Shown piece after piece: positions 1-10,575 of a stretch of 64,000 nt of DNA. The notes beneath the pieces were generated by a model. That model worked only from the letters and a program-made list of their open reading frames with translations. It did no database searches and was not told the DNA's origin. Position 1 is the stretch's first letter; each line of letters begins with the position of its first letter. The DNA lies in the NCBI RefSeq assembly GCF_963662255.1, contig NC_085051.1, positions 56,087,101-56,151,100 on the forward strand. Reading direction: 5' to 3'. The position numbers were made by a program, and so were the translations under genes. Origin of the DNA: Cinclus cinclus (taxonomy: Eukaryota > Chordata > Aves > Passeriformes > Cinclidae).

Positions 1-3000
1 GATTCAGTTGTGTTATTTGTCTTTATTCCTTCCAGTGCTCAGGGACAAGATTTGGGTTTGTGGATGGATTCAAATCCCAGAACAACCCCCCACCTTTGTT
101 TTCTGAAAGTTCTTTTCCCCTTATATGTGCAAGGCTGATTTGATGCAGTAGCTTAACAAGCATAAGCAGAAAGTATATTGTGCTTCCATGTCATTTGAAA
201 AATTATGTTGAATTATTTAACCCAGCATGGTTTTTCATCTCTCCTAGTATGCCAGTAGCCATAGGTGGGTGGGAATTCCTGCTGCAGAGTTAAGTTCTGG
301 TGGCTAATCAAATCCACTACTGCCTTGGGAAGATTGCCAAAATAATGCCTCTAATGAAGAATTCCTTTGCAATTGCTTACCTCATGCTGTTAGGCAAAGG
401 GATGTAATCCTGTTTGCCTCGTATAGAATGATTACATTTCAGAACATGATGACCCAGATTTCTACTAACTTGCAAAGATTTTCAAACTGGAAATTTAGGG
501 ATGCTGTTTCCCATGCTTCACTGTATGCAGCAGGCACTTTAATAATCTGCTTTTGGTGCTTTACTGCTTCCAGCATTATTCATGCTGTAATGGCTCCTGA
601 TTGCTTAATGGTCATTGCTGTGGACTGCAGTACATCAGCTGCAGATGCTGAAACTCTAAATTAAATAAAGCTTTGACTCAAATTGACACTTTCAGCTTTA
701 AGAGTGAGAGTATTTTCTCTCAGGTGATGTTTTTGGGGCACAATGCTTTCTCTGATCATTTTTAATAAGGTTTGAAAGTGTAAAAGTTGCTGATCTCTTT
801 AACACAGTGGTGAAAGCACAGAGTCAACAGGTCTGGCATCCAGAGTGATTTCACAGCGATGGTAATTAGCACTGCACTGTTGCAGCAGCAGTTCAGTTCT
901 CTCCTGAGGCACTGGCCATGTGTCAGTGTTGGTATTGTGTCTAGACTTCAGGCCGACTAACCTCACTAATCTATAGTTGAGAGAAAAATAATAAATGCTT
1001 CGGGTCAGGTTGGCTCTTTACACTTTGTGGCCTGTTTGGGCACCTTTTTTAAACTTATGATTGCCAGGTTTTTCTCGTGAATGCAAATAAATTATTATTT
1101 TAGAATTTATATACAAGATACTTCGGTAGTTACGCAAGCACTGTATTCTAGGATCAAGAATTCTGAACTACATATCTGATACAGTGACCTAGTGCTGAAT
1201 TTGGGCTTTTGGGGACCAATCTTCTGTAAGTGATCTTGGTGTCAACCTGTCTCAGGGTAAAGAGATTAGTTGCTGAAGCAAAAATAAAGATGGCACCCTC
1301 CCACCACAAACCTGTACAACCTGTGGACTATAACAATCTTCCTTCTCCAGAAATTGCCCCTCCCAAAGGCAGTAAGCAGCAGATCTGAGCTGCTTTAAAA
1401 TGCAGGCCTTTTGCATTCAGGAATCTAACACGTGGGTGGGTTGACTGAGGTTCTTGAGAAAAGTCAGCAAGAAGGGTAATGGCTCAAGCTTGCTTCCACT
1501 GTTTTGCCTCTGTACAAGCACAGAAAAACCTGAGAATTCATTAAGTGAACTGTGCACTTCAGGTGCCCTCTGCTACCCCTCAGGTGGAAGGAAAGCTCCT
1601 GCTTTAGTGGCCAGCTTGATCTTTCCTCTTCAGGGAGGAATCTGGAATTCTTGCCACTAACAAAAGTGCCAATAAAAAAAATCAGATTTCAATAAGTACG
1701 CTCCAAGCAGGACTGTTCAGGCAGTGAGGATGACCAGGAAAACATATAGATGTGTCTGCAGTCTGTTTTCCTACCTGAATCCCCTCAGCCTCCGAGGGTC
1801 AATTACAGGAAACATGTGAGGAGGTTGAGGAGGAACCCCCAGTGCATGGCCCAGGTTTTTGCTTTCAACAGGATCCAATATAAAATCTTAACCTGACACC
1901 CCGGGCAGGTATAAGAAATGGTGAGCACTGCTGCCAACAGCAGCATTATTAAAATAAAGAATTGCTGTAGCAAAGAGATACAGTTTATTTACTGCAGGAT
2001 GAAGGAAGCTAGCTTAGTTTATGTGAAGTCAAACACTACTAGCTCTAAGCTGACCTCCAAAAATGGTGTCCTTACCCAACAACTTGACTTTGCAATCAAA
2101 ACTTCTTTTTATTGTACTTGTAATCAGAGCATAGAATTTAATCACCTTTGATTTTGGTTTATTAAATGCTTATACAGCATTAAGTGGCAATTAAACATTG
2201 AAGTGCCTTCAGTAAATCCCAAACCTTGATCATCATCAGTAATAATAAATTTGCCTCACTTGTGCATTTTGTCAAGTTCTGCAGCTAGAACTGCCAAAAA
2301 ATGCTGGAGAGAGGTTTGTGAGCTCCCTGCTCCCTCTTATCTCCAACAAACAGAGGAGAACTGAGAAGTAAAACCCAATGATCTGTAGCTTTTAAAGATG
2401 TTAAAAATAAACCCTTCTCTCCAGCAAACCACATTAACTTCTGCTACTTCAGCTGCAGGAATCTGCTGAGGGAGTTAACATTCATTGATCCTTGGTATGT
2501 AACACTTTCTATGAGTGTCGGAGCTAATTACAAATTGTTATATTGAAAAAGTTGGTAACCAAACTACACTGCCACAAAAAATAACCTTGGCATATTAAGT
2601 AGATGCAAACAGAGAGAAGAAAAAAAATCTCATTCTAGATAATTTGCTGTTTGAGTTCTTGACCTCTGGCGTAGAGTACATGACACTGAAACTCAGATTT
2701 GTTCAGACTTCAGTTTCTTCTAAGGGAGGGGCGCCGGTCTTGAAGATTCCTTTCTCAAAATATCATTTATGTCTGTAAAGTAACTGTCAAGCATTTTAAG
2801 TGATCTCTGGAGCATCTGCCCTGCAATTCCTGAGGTAAACTTCACCCCTGCATCTCTACCCATGGTACACTGACTCAGCAGCATTGGTGTGCTATACAAA
2901 ACCTGGTATTTTCTGTTAATACAGCTGCACTTGTCTGAGAGTATTGGGCACCAAATCTGTGATGGCAGACCATGGCATTCCAGTTGATCTTGCAGCTGTT

Positions 3001-4340
3001 TTTACCACATGAACAATGAACAGAAGGTATTTGATGAATTCATGGTGACTGCCCTGGGAAACTCAGATTAAAAACTACAATCTGAAAATATGATTGTAAT
3101 ACTGATATTTATAATACAGTCTTATAATGCATATTGTGTCTTCAGTGAAATCATCTGCCTCCTGTTTGGAAATCTTCAGAACTAATCTCACCAGTGTGAG
3201 CAGACTTTAGTTCTGGGTGACAGATCTGGCAGGATGAGGCTTTACAACGAGGGAAAGACATCTACTATGAAAACATAAGTGTGTCAGTTGGGTCTTTGTG
3301 CTTTACTGCACTTAGATATTTTTCTATGTTCAGTGCACTGTAAAAATGTCCACCAAATAACTTTTAAGGAGCAAAAATAAACAAAAAAGAGGCACTTTTG
3401 CATGGCAGTTGGGAGTTTGGTGAGCTGTGAATCTGTGACTCCTCAGGAACCCAAGTACCTGGTTCTAATAAATTATTCAAAATGCTGCAGTGATCAACAG
3501 AAAAAGGTAATCTCTGCTTCCAGAAAGATAATTGCAGTGGTAGAACATAAATACATGCATTATTTATGTACCTACCTAAGTGGAAATGGTAAAAATAACA
3601 GTTGTACTGGAGCATGTAGAATTAAAATTTTGCACATGGCTAGTGACAAACAAATGAAATTGTCAGCATTTTGAAGTCTTTTGATTGACTTTCTTCTTTA
3701 AGGCGACATAAAACAGAACTACAAGGTGTGCTTTTTATACTGCTCTAAGGTCATTGTTCATATAACTTGACAACATCATTTTTTTTAGCTAAAGCTTTTT
3801 TATTTTGCTAGAACAATACCTAGTCAGCTCAAATGTTAAGATTCCAATTTTAAAAAATGGAAGTGCAAACTTAGCTAATGAAAATATTTCTATGGTTAAA
3901 AAAAGCCTTTAAGTTATTTATTTGTCCATGTTATTGGTAATATTATTGACATCGTTTATCAGAAAACGCCATATATGTGATTTTAATTGCTATGAAAATA
4001 AAGGTACAAATTATTTTCCTCACTGAGTAACATCCATCCAAGGCTATGGATTAATGCTGCTCATCATTGCTGGACAGTAAATTCAAAGTAAAGCAAGGAA
4101 TTTTGAATTACAAAACTTGGGGAAATATTAAATAAAACAATAGAAGAAGCAAATGTTAGTTATGCCATCTTCCTTTTCATAGCCTGGATGTGTTAGCCTA
4201 GTAATTGGTAAGTAAAAAAAGGACAAAAGTATTATTTGGAAGTTGAATTGGAAGAAAAATATAAGGATCTGGGAAAATCTGACAACAAGATGAAGGAAAA
4301 GGAAACCTAATGAACCTTCGTCTCTGGGTTCCTCCTAGGA
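1..4340. other. Intergenic DNA upstream of the WDR89 promoter
   Basis: AT-rich sequence with no exon, RNA gene or recent repeat that I can recognise. Several AATAAA hexamers occur between 664 and 1675 (for example at 664 and near 1085, 1283 and 1670), so part of the first 1.7 kb could be the 3' UTR of an upstream + strand gene. By mammalian gene order that gene would be SGPP1. No coding sequence is visible to confirm it. Short open frames here (such as 428-664 and 1918-2151) show no domain and no codon signature. Confidence 0.6.
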
Positions 4341-4564
4341 AACAATCCTGTGTGTTGCTGCTCTCCCGGAGCTCGCTCCGGCTCCGGGCCCGCTCCCTCC
4401 GGGGCCTCCAACCGCGACACGGCCGAGCGCAGCCGCGGCGCCGGGGCGGGGCTTCCTGCGCCAGCCAATACCAGCGCGCCGACTGCGTCCGGCCCCGCCC
4501 CCTCCGCATCTGCACCAATCCCCTTCCCGTGCGTCGCTTCCTTCCCCGCCTCCACGGGCCGAAG

Positions 4565-4711
4565 ATGGCGGCCGCTGCAGCCAATGGCGAGGCGGGGGCG
4601 GGGCTGGCAGGGGCCGCGCGGGGCGCACGCGGCGGAGGCCGGGGGGCTCTGAGGGAACGGGAACGGGAACGGGAACGGGAACCGGAACCGGAACCGGAAC
4701 GGGAACCGTGA
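4565..4711 (+). other. Upstream ORF of 48 codons in the promoter/leader
   Basis: The ATG sits in the YY1-type motif (GAAGATGG, with A at -3 and G at +4, a good initiation context). The frame runs through an Ala/Gly/Arg-rich stretch and then the nine hexamers, which it reads as alternating Arg-Glu and Pro-Glu pairs, ending GAA CCG TGA. It would be a uORF only if transcription starts upstream of 4565. A stable peptide is unlikely, because a low-complexity GC-rich frame like this arises easily in CpG islands. Its plausible role is to reduce reinitiation at the WDR89 start. Confidence 0.3.
4654..4707 (+). repeat. Hexanucleotide repeat GGAAC(G/C), nine copies
   Basis: Nine contiguous six-base units: four GGAACG, three GGAACC, one GGAACG, one GGAACC. 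It lies at the 3' edge of the CpG island and is separated by only 11 bases from the 39-bp minisatellite. The minisatellite units also contain GGAACA, so the two arrays may share an origin. Confidence 0.95.
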
Positions 4712-4718
4712 CACGGCC

Positions 4719-5756
4719 GGGATAAGGATCCAGGTAAAGAACACCGGCAGGGAACAGGGATAAGGATCCGGGTAAAGAACACCGGCAGGGAACAGGGATA
4801 AGGATCCAGGGTGAGGAACACCGGCAGGGAACAGGGATAAGGATCCAGGTAAAGAACACCGGCAGGGAACAGGGATAAGGATCCAGGGTAAAGAACACCG
4901 GCAGGGACAGGGATAAGGATCCAGGGTGAGGAACACCGGCAGGGAACAGGGATAAGGATCCGGGTAAAGAACACCGGCAGGGAACAGGGATAAGGATCCA
5001 GGGTGAGGAACACCTGCAGGGAACAGGGATAAGGATCCGGGTAAAGAACACCGGCAGGGACCGGGATAAGGATCCAGCGTAAAGAACACCGGCAGGGAAC
5101 AGGGATAAGGATCCGGATAAAGAACACCGGCAGGGACCGGGATAAGGATCCAGGGTGAGGAACACCTGCAGGGAACAGGGATAAGGATCCAGGTAAAGAA
5201 CACCGGCAGGGAACAGGGATAAGAATCCAGGTTGAGGAACACCGGCAGGGAACAGGGGTAAGGATCCAGGGTGAGGAACTCCGGCAGGGAACAGGGATAA
5301 GGATCCAGGGTGAGGAACACCGGCAGGGAACAGGGATAAGGATCCAGGGTGAGGAGCACCAGCAGGGACCGGGATAAGGATCCGGGTAAAGAACACCGGT
5401 AGGGACCGGGATAAGGATCCAGGGTGAGGAACACCGGCAGGGAACAGGGATAAGGATCCAGGGTGAGGAACACCGGCAGGGAACAGGGATAAGAATCCAG
5501 GTTGAGGAACACCGGCAGGGAACAGGGGTAAGGATCCAGGGTGAGGAACACCGGCAGGGAACAGGGATAAGGATCCAGGGTGAGGAACACCGGCAGGGAA
5601 CAGGGATAAGAATCCAGGTTGAGGAACACCGGCAGGGAACAGGGGTAAGGATCCAGGGTGAGGAACACCGGCAGGGAACAGGGATAAGGATCCAGGGTGA
5701 GGAACACTGGCAGGGAGTAGTGATAAGGATCCAGGTAAAAATGCCTGCAGGGAAGA
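4719..5756 (+). repeat. Minisatellite of 27 units of 36-39 bp beside the WDR89 promoter
   Basis: Each unit contains GGATAAGGATCCAGG, then either GTAAAGAACACC or GGTGAGGAACACC, then GGCAGGGAACA. By eye there are 27 units. Thirteen carry CAGGGTGAGG, three carry CAGGTTGAGG and most others carry GTAAAG. Some units end GGGACC instead of GGGAACA. The last unit is degenerate and abuts a CR1 fragment. Because the common unit is 39 bp (13 codons) without stops, very long open frames cross the array on the minus strand; they are artefacts of the repeat. Confidence 0.97.
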
Positions 5757-5757
5757 G

Positions 5758-5917
5758 GCTGCCCAGGGCAATGGTGGGATCACCGTCCCTTGGAAGTGCT
5801 CAAATTCATATGGATGTGGTGCTTAGGGACATGGTTTAGTGGTGGCCCTGGCAGTGCTGGGTTAATGTCTGGACTTGATTATAAATGTCTTTTTCAGCCT
5901 CAATAATTCTGTGACTC
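5758..5917 (+). mobile_element. CR1 LINE 3' fragment
   Basis: It contains the CR1 tail wording GGACATGGTTTAGTGGTGG, then GCAGTGCTGGGTTAATG, and ends in a degraded ATTCTGTGA terminal repeat. It is 5'-truncated and directly follows the minisatellite. Confidence 0.88.
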
Positions 5918-6940
5918 AATAAAAATATGCATTAGGAAATCGTGATGGCAAGCACCAGCTGACCTCACCCAGGTTTGGTGCAGATGGGAATCTTTATTAG
6001 TAATTGTAGCAGTCTAAAACAACAACAAAAAAACCCAAACAAATCTGGAAAAGGTCAGAAGAAGAAATAAAAGTCGCAGTTTGGGGGTTTTTGTTTGGTA
6101 GTTTTATTCCCTTGGGGAAAAAAAAGGAAAAGAAAGTTTTCTATAGTTTTGGAAAAAAAAAAGTAGTTACAGAACCTACTGCTAATGCTGTGATATCATA
6201 TTCTTAAATTATGTTTTATATAATTATCGGATATCTCACAGTATACTGTGTTGCAGAATTAACTTTTCCTAAAAGGTACAGGGAGTGGAATCATCAGTTC
6301 CTTGTGATGTTACTAGCTCATATTGGTTACAATCCCATAATTCTAAATTAATTTTTTCTAGACACATGGTACATATTTGAAAGAATGCAGAAACACAAGC
6401 TATTTTCTTAGTATGCTGGTTTTTAAGTCTGTAAAAACTTTGTTCTGAGAACTAAGTTATGTTAGTGTCTTTTATTTCCTAATATTTTCGGTGTGTTTCC
6501 TGTTTGAGAGAATAGTCAGGTTTAGTGAAGTGTGTGTGCAGAGCAGCTCTTGAAGATAATTGTCCCTGTCAGCAGAATAAGTGAACAGGTTTGTGTTCAT
6601 GTGAATCCCATGCTTTCTAGGTGCAGTTTTTACATGGTGCTTGTTTAAAGTTTGCATTTTGGTTTCTGTTTGTGTAGAGTTAAAGATTGGTGTAGCTGTT
6701 TGTATTTTTCTCCAAATACGATTTTATGGGGCCAAGGAGCAGCTGGGTAGGGAAAGGTGGGCACAAAATTCCTGGGCAGCTTCTGCATACATTGACATGA
6801 CCTGAGGCCTGTCTGTCTCTTCTGTGGTCTCAGTCCTTCTGCAAATAAATATATTCATTTTTTCCTTATAAGACTTCTGTGCATGGGATGATTGATGATG
6901 TTCAGGTGGCTTTTAAAATTTTTTTTTTTTTAAAGAACAC

Positions 6941-7330
6941 AGAATCGTAGAGTGGTTTGGGTTGAAAGGGACCTTAAAATCTTATTCTATCCCCCAGCCA
7001 TGGGCAGGGACACCTTCCACCAGACCAGGTTGCTCCAAGCCCCATCCAGCCTGGCCTTGAACATTCCCAGGGATGGAGCAGCCACAGCTACTCTGGGCAG
7101 CCTGTGCCAGTGCCTCACCATTCTCACAGTAAAGAATTTCTTCCTGCCCTCTGTCAGTTTGAATCCACTTTCCCTTGTCCTGTCACTCCAGGCTCTGGTA
7201 AATAGTCCCTCTCCATCTTTCCTGCAGGTTCCCTTCAGGTACTGGAAGGCTGCAATTATGTCACCCAAAGGCACCCAAAGCCTTCTCTTTTCCAGGCTGA
7301 GCAACCTCGATTCTCTCAACCTTTCAGAAT
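6941..7330 (-). mobile_element. CR1 LINE 3' fragment
   Basis: It begins with the reverse-complemented CR1 tail (AGAATCGTAGAGTGGTTTGG) and continues with CATGGGCAGGGACACCTTCC and CTCACAGTAAAGAATTTCTT, so the element's 3' end is at the low coordinate. About 390 bp remain, 5'-truncated. Open frames on both strands here are repeat-derived. Confidence 0.93.
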
Positions 7331-8624
7331 TATTTTTTTAAGTGTTTTTTTCTTTCTCTGCATCATTTTTGCAGGACAGCCCTGGGGTCTGGTCTGTGCC
7401 TGACTGCATGGGTTGTCTCCTGAGAGACCAGATGGTTGCTTCCTGCTGACAGCATTTTCCAGCTTTGTTGTGCTTTTTACTGGAAGAGTACAAATAATGG
7501 TATTTCCAAGCTTTTCTGGAGGGGAAAAAAAAGACAAATGGGCAAAACAGAAGGGAATCAGCACTACCATGCTGCTCAAGTGTGTTGCTACCAAGCTGCC
7601 TCTGCAGACAGTCTCAGACTTGGGTTTATTTGGTGAGTGAAAATACAGTTTTTATGGGGCTCAGCTTCTCCTGTGTGAGGACAAGCCCATTAGTGGCTTT
7701 CACACCAGACATTAAAAGGAAGTGTTGAGAATTGTGAATCAGGGACTTAGCAAGGTTTTGGAGTGTGCTTTTGGACTTGAGAGCAGTTCAGGTGCAAGAT
7801 GGGCAATGGGGGATGTAGGAAAGGCAGAAAAAAAGCATATAGCCCAATTCCATCTGGGGTTAGGAAGTTCAACCTGAAACACACCTTTGCCCTCCTCAGG
7901 GACCTTCAGCCTGACCCACCACCCACTTCTCCCTTAGGTCTTGCCCTTCTCATGTCCCTGCAGCTTCCCCTTTCCTCTAACAGAGAAGTTAAACACAGAA
8001 CTATTGCATAAATTCTTGCTGGTGCATTTTCCTCTCTTGTTTCCTCCTGCATTTAATTTGGGGTTGGTTAGTTAAGTGTATGTGGAGGTAACTTCTGCAC
8101 ACGACTGAGACAGTTCTTTTTTTCTAGCTTCTCCAGTGAATGAAAGGTGGAGGGTTTGGGAAATGGGATAGAGATGGGTGCTTTGGTAAAGTAGAGCTTT
8201 AGACTGGGAGTGAAGGATGTCTGGTACCAAAATATTGCCTTGGTTGAATTGTTTCTATTATGTATTTTTGCCTTAGCTGATACTTGGATGCAAGTTTTAA
8301 GAAAATATTTCAGTGAGAACAAAGCAGGAAGTGGGGGTGGGAAAGTATTAGCTAAGCCAGTGTACAGGAGTGTAAAAATCACACTGAAATTGCAGCACAA
8401 ACACTGGGTGATTCCATGAGGCTGTTCTGAAGGTCCCAGCATAGATTGTGTTTTCTGTCCTGTTTCTAGGCCCTACAGGATGAATTTTTGCAACAGTCAA
8501 AATAATTTGGAAGAATTGGCAGGAAGCAAATATTTGCAGCTGTCTATTTTAACAAGAATTATATTATAATATATATTATTATGCTATAAGCTTTTTAGTC
8601 TGATAAATTTTGATTCTGTTTATG

Positions 8625-8790
8625 TCAGGTGTTAAAGTCTGAAAAGGACTATTACATTATCTAGTCTGATCTCCTTTGCAACATAAACCATGTGTACTGT
8701 TGTTTATACCCTTTATAGACTTGACATTAATTTATCAACCCTTTTTCACATTCATCTGAAAACACTTCTTCCAGATTGCTAGTATTATCA
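8625..8790 (-). mobile_element. Ancient CR1-like LINE fragment
   Basis: The segment around 8640-8700 (ATCTAGTCTGATCTCCTTTG followed by CAACATAAACCAT) resembles the reverse-complemented tail of old CR1 families shared by birds, turtles and crocodiles. It is far more diverged than the other CR1 copies here. The distal boundary is uncertain. Confidence 0.45.
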
Positions 8791-8986
8791 GGGTTTTGTA
8801 TTTTTTTTATTGCATTGTTTGTATTGTATTGCTGAAAATATTTCGAGGTGACCTAATGTTTACTTTGAGACTAAATTTGCAGCAGATAAAGGAATGCAAG
8901 TATTTCAAAACTTACTAGTTCCCATTGTTTTCCTTTTTGAGACTTGTTTTGTATAAAAATGCACTGTGGCCTTGAAAGGGCACTTT

Positions 8987-9006
8987 ATATATATATATAT
9001 ATATAT
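8987..9006. repeat. TA dinucleotide microsatellite
   Basis: About ten uninterrupted TA units in AT-rich intronic sequence. Confidence 0.9.
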
Positions 9007-10149
9007 TTATTCTTTAGTTTTTCAGATAAATGAAAACCTAATAAAAATCAAAATTAAAAGTTCTTTGTTTAATATGGTAGCTGAATCTTACCTGTGAAAA
9101 GGCAGCTGCATTAAAGCACCCATGGTTCTTATGCTGACTTAAATTAAATTATGCAAATCAAAAAATAGTTTTAAAGTAAAATGATTGTTTTGCTCTACTG
9201 TTTATAACCTTTCTTGCAATCACTTTTTTTCTTCACCAGAAACTTTTTTTGTATTTTTAACTGATTAACAGCTTTTCACTTGCACCTCTCTCTGCAGCTC
9301 ACCATAACTACTGAGATCTTTCTTTCTGCCTGTTTCAAGGCAAAATCATTGCTCTACTTCTCATTAAAAAGAATGTGTACAATTGGTGAGCAGTTAAATT
9401 GGTGAAAAGACAGCCCAGTATTTAATAAAATTGGCAAACTGGAGTTGTATGCTGGCAGTACCTGGAATAGGAAGCTTCAGATATTGTTCACTTTTCAATG
9501 ATTTGAGGCTCTTTTCATAATAATAATTTGTGTATCTTTGTTGCTATGGCAATGAGTGGGAGAGCTGGAATTAAGTGTTATTACACCTTTGTGTAATCAG
9601 AAGGGACAAGCAGCTGTGAAAGAAAAAAGTTTAGAAACATCCAGCTCTTAATAGGAATTCTAACTTGAGTTTTTATGCAGTTTATGAAGGAGTTTTTTGA
9701 GGTGAGAGGATTTGATTTTAGTTTATTTAATGTCTGTCAGGGTATCTAAAGAAATGCATGACTCAGTTTTGAAAGGGAGAAAAGCAGATTTAAAGAGAAG
9801 TTAATTCTGGTGGTTTAATGGATTGAGCATCTATAACCTTGCATGTGCATTGGGCACTCCTGATTTGGGAGTGTTTGTGGGAGATAGATTATACGAGTGT
9901 GAGAGATTGAGAGAGGAAGGGGTTTGTAGTTGTTAGGTTTGGTTTGTTCATCCCTCTTCCCTAGGACATTTGGGATGGGTGTGTCTGGACTCAGCACTTG
10001 CTGGATGCTGAAAGAGCAAGTACCAATGCTCGCAAGTCAGTCATTCCCTGTGTGTTCACCTGTGCCTTGCATGGACACATCAGGAGCCTCATCTCGCATT
10101 GTTGTGAAGTCTGAATGATCAAACTCTGTGGATTAAATTCATCAAATGA

Positions 10150-10575
10150 GACGTTAATAGAGAACGTGTATATTTTTAACCTCTGTTGAGAAAGGAAAGT
10201 CGTGACATAGCTGAATTTGGTTGTTTTTTTGTGGTTTTTTTTCATCCGTTTTTCGTGCTAGGCAGTTCTAAGCGAAGGCTGTGATTTTTGATTAGCGGTC
10301 TGATCTGCGGAACGGAGGCTTTTAAAAGGAAGGAAAAAAAAACATTGGTGCTTAATTAACGCTCGGGGGTTAATTATTATTGGCTCGGGTAAATCGCGAC
10401 ACTCGGTGAGCTGCTCTGGGACGGTCACTGGCGACACCCGGTGGCCGAGAGCGGAATGACAGCCCATGGCAGCGTGTCCCAAACTCCGGGGTTTTCCACC
10501 CAAAATCCTTGGCATTAGACGTGGCTGTGTGGAGGGGCACGCTCAGCTCCTTAGGCTGGAACTGTCCCGACAGTT
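10150..10575. promoter_or_regulatory. CpG-dense patch in AT-rich intron
   Basis: I count about 25 CpG dinucleotides in roughly 425 bases, while neighbouring kilobases have very few. Overall GC is only moderate and there are T and A runs inside, so this is not a classic island. It could be an unmethylated enhancer, a minor promoter or a decaying CpG island. No exon or clear splice pair is visible within it. Confidence 0.35.

Larger units (their letters stand above)
4345..4720 (+). promoter_or_regulatory. WDR89: CpG-island promoter, probably of WDR89
   Basis: A sharp switch from AT-rich DNA to a very CpG-dense block. It holds three CCAAT boxes (near 4465, 4515 and 4580), GC boxes of the GGGGCGGGG type and an AAGATGGCGGCC motif at 4562-4573. 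That motif matches the YY1 site often found just downstream of start sites in housekeeping genes, in the sense orientation, and its + orientation agrees with WDR89 lying on the + strand 17 kb downstream. There is no TATA box. Assignment to WDR89 is inference: it is the only CpG island between the window start and that gene. A bidirectional promoter is not excluded. Confidence 0.7.
4560..4733 (+). other. WDR89: Putative non-coding first exon of WDR89
   Basis: The WDR89 coding exon is preceded by a good splice acceptor at 21998-21999, so an upstream leader exon must exist. The CpG island is the best place for it. The start is set at the YY1-type site. The end is set at the first donor-like sequence, CAG|GTAAAG at 4731-4739, which lies inside the first unit of the minisatellite. 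Similar donors recur in later units, so the true 3' edge may differ. The exon would contain a short upstream ORF at 4565-4711. Confidence 0.35.

Noticed and set aside
428..664. 78-codon frame near the window start
   Set aside because: No match to SGPP1 or any family I know, no splice context, and AT-rich non-coding surroundings.
4198..5783. Long minus-strand proteins rich in DPYPCSLPVF-type repeats
   Set aside because: They are translations of the 39-bp minisatellite and appear in several frames with no splice or codon evidence.
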